From assembly GCA_002428885.1 (NCBI GenBank), contig DIYE01000078.1, positions 1-5,674 of the forward strand: a stretch of DNA of 5,674 bases. Direction: 5' to 3'. This DNA comes from Alphaproteobacteria bacterium UBA6062 (GTDB lineage Bacteria; Pseudomonadota; Alphaproteobacteria; Sneathiellales; Sneathiellaceae). A program made the position numbers and the translations under genes. Under the pieces are notes generated by a model. That model was given only the letters and a program-made list of their open reading frames with translations. It was not told where the DNA came from and did no database searches. Position 1 is the stretch's first letter. The number at the start of each line of letters is the position of its first letter. Positions 1 through 5,047 of the stretch are shown in pieces.

Positions 1-397
1 CGCCCGGCCCATAGGCCCCGGACGCCACGATATCATCCATCAGCTGCCCGTAATGGGGCGGGCTGACGCTTGAAACGGATTCGCCGTCCTGAAGGACAAA
101 GGCATTCCAGTATACCAGCCGCCGAATTCTATCCGGAAAAGCCTCGGCCATTTTCGAAATAATGGATCCCCCATAGGAATGGCCGACCAGCACAAAATCC
201 GTCAGATTTTCCTCAAGAACAAAATCCACAGCAGACTGAACGGCCTCCGCATGCCCGATAGTGCGGTCAATATCACCGGCACCGTTCCCGGCCAGTGTCG
301 GTGCATAAACGATATGCCCGGCGCGGCGAAGCGGCTCCGCCACCTCAGACCACAAATCCCCGTCATGCCAGGCGCCATGTATCAAAACAATTTCCAC
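1..397 (-). CDS. alpha/beta hydrolase, N-terminal half (partial at window edge)
   Basis: This is the first 132 codons of an alpha/beta-fold hydrolase, probably a cytoplasmic esterase since no signal peptide is visible. The protein opens directly with strand beta-3 (VEIVLIHGAWHDG): the HGAW turn at residues 7-10 supplies the oxyanion-hole region. The nucleophile elbow GHSYGG lies at residues 72-77, with Ser74 as the predicted nucleophile, and LVYWNAFVLQDGES follows at 94-107. This order matches the HGAWHG...PTLTG...VGHSYGG subfamily that includes salicylate-esterase and hydroxynitrile-lyase relatives. Members are usually about 230-260 residues, so the catalytic Asp and His lie beyond the left edge. 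GTG at 395-397 is the start because a GGGAGG box precedes it by 5 nt and an in-frame TAG upstream leaves no ATG. It lies 100 bp downstream of the FAD oxidase gene on the same strand. The substrate cannot be told from sequence. Confidence 0.88.
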   Translation of the reverse strand, partial: MEIVLIHGAWHDGDLWSEVAEPLRRAGHIVYAPTLAGNGAGDIDRTIGHAEAVQSAVDFVLEENLTDFVLVGHSYGGSIISKMAEAFPDRIRRLVYWNAFVLQDGESVSSVSPPHYGQLMDDIVASGAYGPG

Positions 398-402
398 TCT
401 TT

Positions 403-408
403 CCTCCC
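403..408 (-). promoter_or_regulatory. ribosome binding site for the GTG-started hydrolase
   Basis: On the minus strand the sequence reads GGGAGG followed by AAAGA and then GTG. This strong Shine-Dalgarno match, 5 nt from the codon, decides the non-ATG start of the hydrolase. Confidence 0.7.
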
Positions 409-429
409 GTTTTGCTCCGGAAAGAGCCT

Positions 430-443
430 AGCAGCCGGCTGCT
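430..443. repeat. 14-bp perfect palindrome between hydrolase and FAD oxidase genes
   Basis: AGCAGCCGGCTGCT is its own reverse complement. It sits in the 100-bp gap between the FAD oxidase stop and the hydrolase start, about 30 bp upstream of the hydrolase GTG. As RNA it could form only a short stem with a tiny loop, and no U-run follows on the minus strand (CTCTTTCC instead), so it is not a convincing terminator. It could be an operator, a weak attenuating hairpin, or chance. The remainder of the gap (444-497) is A+T-rich and may hold a secondary promoter (CATAAT on the minus strand), without a good -35. Confidence 0.35.
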
Positions 444-497
444 GCCGCGAATTATTCTATTATGGAAATCTGATATTTTATTTCCCGATAGAAGGTT

Positions 498-1868
498 CTA
501 AACCACCTTACCGTCGTTAATTCCCCCACCAAGGGTCAAAATCAATTTCTGCATCAAGGCAATTTCCGCCTCACTGCGGGACGTACCAAGAAAGGCTTTC
601 TTCTCAAAACCGATACCATGCTCCGCCGATATGGTACTACCGCGGTATTGCCCGGCTGTCTCATAGATCAATGCTTCAATCTTGTGACGCTCGTCCCGTT
701 TCCCCTCTGGTCCTCCCACCATGATATGCAGATTACCGTCCCCCATATGGCCGAAGAAAAACTGCTCCAGCTCCGGATGGGCCTCTGTCAGTTTCGCCCG
801 CAACTCTTCGGCAAACGGGCTCATGTCTTTCAACTCAAAACCAATATCAAAGGACAGGGAAAAAGGAAAAGCCTGAAGAACCGCGTCGCTGTCCTCCCGC
901 GCCCGCCAGATGGCCTGCCGCTCACTATCGGATTTTGCCAGAGCCGCATCCTCCAAAAGTCCTGCCTCAAAGGCCCGCTCGAGAAACGGTTCTAACCGGC
1001 TCTCCTCCCCCTCCGACCATTGCGCTGTTTCAATCACAGCAAAAATCCCCGAGCCAAGGGCAAGTGGCCTGGCGCCAAATCCGGGCTGCGATGTTGTTAT
1101 ATCATAATATTCCGGCCAAACCGCTTCAAAGGATAGCAGGTCGGCACCGATTTCCTGACGGGCGCGAGATAAAAGTCTGATCAATGTCTCGAAACTGTCG
1201 GTGGCAACCAGTGCTGTCTCTTCCTGGATCGGCTTGGGATGTAATTTGATGGCGACCTTTGTCACCAACCCCAGGCGACCTTCACTACCGATAAAAAGCT
1301 GCTTAAGATCAAAGCCCGCATTATTCTTCATCAGTGTATTGAGAGAAGACAGTACAGTCCCATCCGGTAAAACGGCTTCCAGTCCGAGGATATTCTCCCG
1401 CATCATGCCATATCTGAGAACCCGCACACCACCAGCGTTAGTGGACGTCATACCGCCGAGCGTTGCGGACCCGCGGGAAGGGATATCAACACCCGGCATC
1501 ATCCTGACATCAGCAGCGGCGGCAATAACACTTTCCAGGCTCGCCCCGGCTTCTGCCACCAGGATCATCTGTTCAGGATCAACCCGCAAGATCCGGTTCA
1601 TTCTTTCAAAACCGAGAATGATATTGCCGCTTTCGCTCGCGGTACCCTCCACCAGGCCGGTTACACCGCCATGAGGCACCAAAGACACGCCCGATCGGTG
1701 AGCAAGGGCGCAAATTGCCGCCACCTCCTCAGCACTGCCGGGCCGAACCAGTAAACCGGCGTCATAAGCATCAGGGCTATAAGGACTGTGCCGGTCTGTA
1801 ACCTCGGCACCCTGAAGGACATGAGCTTTTCCAACAATGCCTTCTAGCTGATCAATCATGATCTGCAT
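498..1868 (-). CDS. FAD-binding D-2-hydroxyacid dehydrogenase/oxidase (GlcD/DLD/D2HGDH family)
   Basis: The 456-residue protein is a complete vanillyl-alcohol-oxidase-fold flavoenzyme. Such enzymes oxidise D-2-hydroxyacids (D-lactate, glycolate, D-2-hydroxyglutarate) to 2-oxoacids and pass electrons to a carrier such as quinone or cytochrome c. The FAD-binding PCMH-type domain spans about residues 35-215, with PHGGVTGL at 65-72, GGMTSTNAGG at 138-147 and AGFDLKQLFIGSEGRLG at 184-200. The C-terminal FAD-oxidase domain follows, with WRARED at 321-326, the metal/substrate motif GHMGDGNLH at 373-381 and SAEHGIG at 414-420. SAEHGIG resembles the D2HGDH side of the family more than GlcD (GEHGVG), but this does not fix the substrate. 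Length is normal (450-480). There is no signal peptide or membrane segment. ATG at 1866-1868 follows AGGAG by 10 nt; a second ATG three codons in is possible. An oddity is that the C-terminus ends LGGGINDGKVV rather than the usual DP..I.NPGKV. Confidence 0.92.
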   Translation of the reverse strand: MQIMIDQLEGIVGKAHVLQGAEVTDRHSPYSPDAYDAGLLVRPGSAEEVAAICALAHRSGVSLVPHGGVTGLVEGTASESGNIILGFERMNRILRVDPEQMILVAEAGASLESVIAAAADVRMMPGVDIPSRGSATLGGMTSTNAGGVRVLRYGMMRENILGLEAVLPDGTVLSSLNTLMKNNAGFDLKQLFIGSEGRLGLVTKVAIKLHPKPIQEETALVATDSFETLIRLLSRARQEIGADLLSFEAVWPEYYDITTSQPGFGARPLALGSGIFAVIETAQWSEGEESRLEPFLERAFEAGLLEDAALAKSDSERQAIWRAREDSDAVLQAFPFSLSFDIGFELKDMSPFAEELRAKLTEAHPELEQFFFGHMGDGNLHIMVGGPEGKRDERHKIEALIYETAGQYRGSTISAEHGIGFEKKAFLGTSRSEAEIALMQKLILTLGGGINDGKVV

Positions 1869-2009
1869 GCTCTTTTATCTCCTGGTATAAGCATTCAGAA
1901 TTTCCCCGCGACATAAAGCGCTATTTGCCTTTTGAGTCTTAGCTCATGCAATGGAATAGAGAAAACAATTTATTCATACACAATCGAAAACACACCTAAT
2001 TATAATAAT

Positions 2010-2038
2010 AAAAATAAACAATTCTCAAAAAATAAACA
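2010..2038 (+). repeat. 11-bp direct repeat AAAAATAAACA, 18-bp period
   Basis: AAAAATAAACA occurs at 2010-2020 and again at 2028-2038, exactly 18 bp apart start to start. It lies within the A-rich core and immediately upstream of the candidate -35 box at 2040. Two spaced copies upstream of a promoter could be activator half-sites, but low-complexity A-rich DNA makes chance repeats likely. Confidence 0.45.
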
Positions 2039-2039
2039 C

Positions 2040-2069
2040 TTGAGGATAGTATTAAAATCCACAAATAAT
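2040..2069 (+). promoter_or_regulatory. candidate sigma-70 promoter for the Cache/chemoreceptor unit
   Basis: TTGAGG at 2040-2045 (4 of 6 matches to TTGACA) is separated by 18 bp from AATAAT at 2064-2069 (5 of 6 matches to TATAAT). Transcription would begin near 2076, leaving a leader of about 115 nt before the ATG at 2192. In DNA this A+T-rich, -10-like hexamers are common, so the assignment is weak. Confidence 0.25.
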
Positions 2070-2089
2070 ATTAATTAAAACAAAATTAG

Positions 2090-2105
2090 AAATAATAAAT
2101 TATTT
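2090..2105. repeat. inverted repeat AAATAAT-AA-ATTATTT, possible operator
   Basis: Perfect 7-bp arms are separated by 2 bp, about 20 bp downstream of the candidate -10 and inside the predicted leader. The symmetry suits a dimeric repressor. It loosely recalls a Fur-type ATAAT..ATTAT arrangement but lacks the GC positions of a Fur box. Chance is a serious alternative at this composition. Confidence 0.3.
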
Positions 2106-2180
2106 AGAATTTTCCAGTAAAGTTATGATGATCAAATTTTTACTTGCCACATTACTTTAAAATGGCACAGATTCTATATC

Positions 2181-2184
2181 GAGG
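2181..2184 (+). promoter_or_regulatory. ribosome binding site deciding the Cache-protein start
   Basis: GAGG lies 7 nt before the ATG at 2192-2194. This supports that ATG, which also begins a typical signal peptide, over the in-frame TTG at 2144 that would place 16 extra residues ahead of the signal sequence. Confidence 0.65.
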
Positions 2185-2191
2185 ATTTGTA

Positions 2192-2773
2192 ATGAAAAAA
2201 CAGATACTTCCCTCAATGGCTTTTGCAACGTCATTCCTCTTTTGCGCTACTGCAATCGCCAATGAATATTCCGCCGCTCTTAATAAACTTGCTGCAACGT
2301 CAATCAAAGAATGGGCTCATTCTGAACAGGTCGTTACTGCCATCAAGAAGCAAAACACGGCTTCTGAAAAAATGGATCAGGGCAACATTGACGCCTTGGA
2401 CAAACAGTGGCGTGCCGAAACTCAGGCAGATGCCAAACCGATGATTGACGGCGTCCTCAACAACCCCCTTTCAACTTATCTAAAATCCGTCAAAGAAGAA
2501 GCCGCCGGCCTCTACACGGAAATCTTCGTGATGGATATGAAGGGTCTGAATGTAGGTCAAAGCGACATTACCTCCGACTACTGGCAGGGTGACGAAGGTA
2601 AATTTCAAAAAACCTACGGCAAAGGTCCGGACGGAACCCTGATTGACGAAGTAGAGTTTGATGACTCTACTCAAACCTATCAGTCCCAGGTCAGCATCGC
2701 GATTGTAGATCCGGCATCCAACAGAGTTATCGGCGCCGTCACTGTTGGCGTTAATGTCGAAGAGCTTCAATAA
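2192..2773 (+). CDS. secreted stand-alone Cache (PDC-type) sensor protein
   Basis: The 193-residue product is predicted to be periplasmic and soluble. A Sec signal peptide covers residues 1-23 (MKK, hydrophobic core, then ATAIA before NEYS); no later membrane segment follows. Residues about 28-105 are a helical stretch typical of the long N-terminal helix of Cache/PDC sensors. Residues 108-192 form the alpha/beta sensor core: LYTEIFVMDMKGLNVG, the DITSDYWQGDE segment at 125-135, then SIAIVDPASNRVIGAVTVGVNVEEL closing the sheet. This resembles the ligand-binding domains of receptors and sensor kinases, but here there is no kinase, HAMP or transmembrane part. The chemoreceptor gene starts 33 bp after the stop, so the two are almost certainly cotranscribed and functionally linked. 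Family membership is inferred from the motif pattern; ligand unknown. The amino-acid-binding RxWY signature of dCache_1AA domains is not seen. Confidence 0.85.
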   Translation: MKKQILPSMAFATSFLFCATAIANEYSAALNKLAATSIKEWAHSEQVVTAIKKQNTASEKMDQGNIDALDKQWRAETQADAKPMIDGVLNNPLSTYLKSVKEEAAGLYTEIFVMDMKGLNVGQSDITSDYWQGDEGKFQKTYGKGPDGTLIDEVEFDDSTQTYQSQVSIAIVDPASNRVIGAVTVGVNVEELQ

Positions 2774-2806
2774 GTCCGTCATTTTCTGCAATCAGAGGCA
2801 GAGAGC

Positions 2807-4585
2807 ATGAGTAATATAGAAAAACATATCTCCCCTGCATCCGGTGCGGGGGAGGCAAAAGCAAAGAACAGACGCTTTACAGTCAGCCGGAAAATTCTGC
2901 TGATTGTCTTCGCCATTATTGTTGTCGGTACCGCCACTCTGGTTACCCTCGGGGCTCAAAAACAAAGAGCAGACCTAACGGCACTTTCAACCACCAGCAA
3001 CGGTACTATTTCAGAACTTATGGCAGAGCAGATGTCCGGCGGACTGCGTTGGAAAAAAACCAAGAAAATTGTGGAAGTCTACGAGGATCTTGCCAAAGCA
3101 GAACACTCTGACCTTTCGAATGTCCTTACGTTTGACACGTCTGGAAAGATTGTTACGGAATACGCCTCCTCCACCCTCGGCTTTAAAGGACTGAAGGATC
3201 TGCTCATCTCATCAAAAGATACTTTCCTCGGAACAGAAAGTTATCGGCGACTTGAAGGCCAGCATCAGTTAATTGCCATTCCTGTCAATGATGCAAAAGG
3301 CAAATTTGTGGGTCACGCAGTCTTCACCTGGAGCCTCGCTCGCATGGAAAGTCAACTGCAGGACAATATGTTCACACAGCTTGTTGTTGGGCTTAGCGTC
3401 CTAATCGTCTCCATTCTTCTGACAGCTCTCCTCTTAAGTCATATCATTACGCGCCCGCTCAGCAAACTCACCAGCGCCATGACAGCCCTCGCAGCAGGCG
3501 ATACCAGCACAGAGATTAACGGCACATCCAGAAAGGATGATATGGGCGATATGTCTCAAGCGGTGCAGATCTTCAAGGAAAATGCCCTTCAGGTAAAAGC
3601 GCTGGAAGCTGAACAAGAGAAAGAGGCCAAAGACAAAGCCCTTCGGGAAGAAAAAAGGCTTCAGGAGGAAGAAAAACGTAAAGAAGCGGAAATTATTCAG
3701 AAACGGGAAGCCGAAGAATCTGCCGCTGCTGAACGTTCAACCCTGCTGCGGGAACTCGCGCAAAAACTGGAGATAAGCGTCGATAGCGTGGCCGAGCAAA
3801 TGTCACAGTCGACCAAATCCATGGAGAATCAGGCAAAAATGCTGCTGGACGGAGCTGAGGATACAGCCAATCACTCCAGTTCAATCGCCAATTCTTCCGA
3901 TCAGGCAGCTAAGAATGTGGAGGGTGTTGCGGCCGCAACAGAAGAACTGTCCAGTTCTTTGCAGGAAATTAACCGCCAGATCTCCGTATCCAGCGATTTA
4001 TCCAATAAAACCCTTAACGAGACAGAAGAAACCAACCGTGTTGTTGGAGAGCTTGCCAGCTCTGCCGATGAAATCGGTAACGTTGTCAATCTGATTAACG
4101 ACATCGCAGAACAGACCAATCTCCTGGCTCTGAACGCAACCATCGAAGCGGCTCGTGCGGGTGATGCCGGCAAAGGATTTGCTGTGGTTGCCAGCGAGGT
4201 AAAAAGTCTTGCCTCGCAAACAACCAAGGCCACCGAGGAAATCGCCAGCCAGATCGACAAAATGCAATCTGTGACCGCTGATGCCGTCTCAGCGGTTCAC
4301 CAGATCAAATCCATGATTTCCCAAATCAATGAAACTGTTGCGTCTATTGCCTCATCTCTCGAAGAACAGAATGATGCTACTCAGGAAATTTCCCGCAATG
4401 TGCAAATGGCGTCGACCCGGACCGGAGAAGTATCAAAGGATGTTTCCAAAGTGTCCTCTATGGCAAATACATCCGGCACTGCCGCCAATGATCTCCTTCA
4501 ATCGGCAGGTGGTCTCTCGCAGCAATCCGAGACATTGAAAACAGAAATGGAAACCATTTTGCGAGACATTCGCTCCATGGCTTAA
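2807..4585 (+). CDS. methyl-accepting chemotaxis protein (transmembrane receptor)
   Basis: This 592-residue inner-membrane chemoreceptor should transmit periplasmic signals to CheW/CheA. In order: a basic cytoplasmic N-terminus (1-29); TM1 (about 30-50); a periplasmic domain (about 51-188) that looks like a small single Cache module (VLTFDTSGKIVTEY near its middle, LIAIPVNDAKGKFVGHAVF near its end); TM2 (about 192-214); a HAMP domain (about 212-265, TRPLSKL to DDMGDMSQAVQIFKENA); a Glu/Lys/Arg-rich coiled coil (about 266-312); and the MA signalling domain to the C-terminus. The hairpin tip is clear at 433-466 (IAEQTNLLALNATIEAARAG, then GKGFAVVASEVK). The C-terminus (LRDIRSMA) has no CheR/CheB-tethering pentapeptide. 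AGAGG sits 8 nt before the ATG, 33 bp after the Cache-protein stop. The protein is complete with no frameshift. Ligand unknown; the companion secreted sensor is the best clue. Confidence 0.95.
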   Translation: MSNIEKHISPASGAGEAKAKNRRFTVSRKILLIVFAIIVVGTATLVTLGAQKQRADLTALSTTSNGTISELMAEQMSGGLRWKKTKKIVEVYEDLAKAEHSDLSNVLTFDTSGKIVTEYASSTLGFKGLKDLLISSKDTFLGTESYRRLEGQHQLIAIPVNDAKGKFVGHAVFTWSLARMESQLQDNMFTQLVVGLSVLIVSILLTALLLSHIITRPLSKLTSAMTALAAGDTSTEINGTSRKDDMGDMSQAVQIFKENALQVKALEAEQEKEAKDKALREEKRLQEEEKRKEAEIIQKREAEESAAAERSTLLRELAQKLEISVDSVAEQMSQSTKSMENQAKMLLDGAEDTANHSSSIANSSDQAAKNVEGVAAATEELSSSLQEINRQISVSSDLSNKTLNETEETNRVVGELASSADEIGNVVNLINDIAEQTNLLALNATIEAARAGDAGKGFAVVASEVKSLASQTTKATEEIASQIDKMQSVTADAVSAVHQIKSMISQINETVASIASSLEEQNDATQEISRNVQMASTRTGEVSKDVSKVSSMANTSGTAANDLLQSAGGLSQQSETLKTEMETILRDIRSMA

Positions 4586-4602
4586 GGGAAAAGACATAAT
4601 CC

Positions 4603-4645
4603 AAACCGCCTCCGAACATTCATTCTTGCTCTCGGAGGCGGCTTT
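4603..4645 (+). terminator. hairpin terminator after the chemoreceptor gene
   Basis: CCGCCTCCGA at 4606-4615 pairs perfectly with TCGGAGGCGG at 4632-4641 across a 16-nt loop, 20 bp after the chemoreceptor stop. The trailing CTTTAAG is a short T-run, so termination may be moderate or assisted. AAA before the left arm and TTT after the right arm extend the symmetry with a one-base bulge, so it could also serve minus-strand transcripts leaving the vapC remnant. Confidence 0.7.
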
Positions 4646-4688
4646 AAGCCACTTGATGATCTGGTTTTAAAGCCCAAGAGAACAGCAT

Positions 4689-4985
4689 CTATCCGATCCA
4701 GTTTTCCAACCGCATCCCGTCTATCCGTTCACATTCTATCTGATTATTGGTGACCTCAATCAATCCTTCACTTCGGGCGTGAGCGCCGATGTGAAGATCA
4801 TTGACACCAATAACCATACCTTTCCTCTCCAAAGCAGCCCGAATATCTCCATAGTGGGTTGCCGCTTTAGCACCATCGTCCATAACAACCAACCGGGAGA
4901 TAAAATCCTCAACCGCTTGCGTTCTGTTATTAACAAATATGGATCCTGTAGACATTCGACGTCTCCCGAAGCTACATACTTTCAT
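4689..4985 (-). pseudogene. vapC: truncated vapC toxin remnant (PIN-domain tRNA-fMet endonuclease type)
   Basis: The 98-codon reading frame matches the C-terminal two-thirds of VapC toxins. AVEDFISRLVVMDD at 24-37, DIRAALERKG at 47-56, VNDLHIGAHARSEGLIEVTNN at 61-81 and ERIDGMRLENW at 86-96 align, from memory, with enteric VapC (GFISRL, IRAELARKG, YDQMIAGHA.SRGL..VTNN, FERI.G.R.EDW). Full VapC is about 132 residues and begins with an LDTN segment carrying the first catalytic Asp, then a conserved Glu in ELxYG; both are absent. Only the later PIN acidic residue (Asp63) is visible. Residues 1-20 do not resemble VapC. Upstream the frame reaches VELM, possibly a vestige of the ELxYG motif, and then a TAG inside the pnt terminator. 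No VapB antitoxin is present. It is most likely non-functional; an expressed fragment cannot be excluded. Confidence 0.8.
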
Positions 4986-4994
4986 CAGCTCAAC

Positions 4995-5025
4995 AAAAAA
5001 GCCGCCGAGCTACCCCGGCGGCTTT
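4995..5025 (-). terminator. rho-independent terminator of the pnt transcript
   Basis: On the minus strand, AAAGCCGCCG (5025-5016) pairs with CGGCGGCTTT (5007-4998) around an 8-nt loop, and the T-run continues to 4995 (six T in a row). It starts 22 bp after the pntB stop. This is a textbook intrinsic terminator; on the plus strand the tail TTTGTTCGTTTT could give weaker termination too. Confidence 0.9.
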
Positions 5026-5047
5026 GTTCGTTTTATCAGACCGGCGA

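Larger units (their letters stand above)
1961..2160. promoter_or_regulatory. A+T-rich divergent intergenic region (about 20% G+C)
   Basis: The 323-bp gap between the divergent FAD oxidase (start 1868) and Cache protein (start 2192) contains no credible gene. By hand count only 39 of the 200 bases at 1961-2160 are G or C, against roughly half in the flanking genes. On the plus strand A outnumbers T about 2:1 between 1961 and 2100. Such a region is expected to carry promoters for both directions, UP-element-like A-tracts and perhaps nucleoid-protein binding. The part nearest the FAD oxidase (1869-1960) has normal composition, and I found no clear promoter for that gene there. Confidence 0.6.

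Noticed and set aside
179..520. Plus-strand 113-codon open frame
   Set aside because: It overlaps the clear hydrolase N-terminus and the FAD oxidase end on the other strand, and its product shows no family-like pattern.
1201..1674. Plus-strand 157-codon open frame
   Set aside because: It is antisense to the conserved FAD-binding domain of the dehydrogenase and has low-complexity, shadow-like composition.
2103..2121. Half-match to an alphaproteobacterial Irr iron-control element (TTTAGAA)
   Set aside because: Only one half-site matches; the second half (TTCTAAA) is not present at the right spacing.
2118..2144. Flagellar sigma-28-like -35 (TAAAGTTA) upstream of the sensor operon
   Set aside because: The expected GCCGATAA-like -10 at the proper spacing is absent; the bases there are mostly T.
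2163..2178. Sigma-54-like TGGCAC element just before the Cache gene
   Set aside because: The -24-like TGGCAC is present, but no GC occurs at the -12 position, and it is too close to the ribosome binding site.
2144..2191. In-frame TTG extension adding 16 residues to the secreted Cache protein
   Set aside because: It would place 16 residues ahead of a classic signal peptide that begins MKK at 2192, and the ATG at 2192 has GAGG 7 nt upstream.
2237..2248. Possible lipobox around Cys18 of the Cache protein
   Set aside because: The residues before Cys are F-L-F, not the small residue required at -1, and ATAIA before NEYS makes a better signal peptidase I site.
2480..2791. Minus-strand 103-codon open frame
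   Set aside because: It is antisense to the sensor core of the Cache protein, where the plus-strand frame has recognisable motifs; no start signals were seen.
3901..4260. Minus-strand open frames opposite the chemoreceptor signalling domain
   Set aside because: They are shadows of a highly conserved plus-strand coding region.
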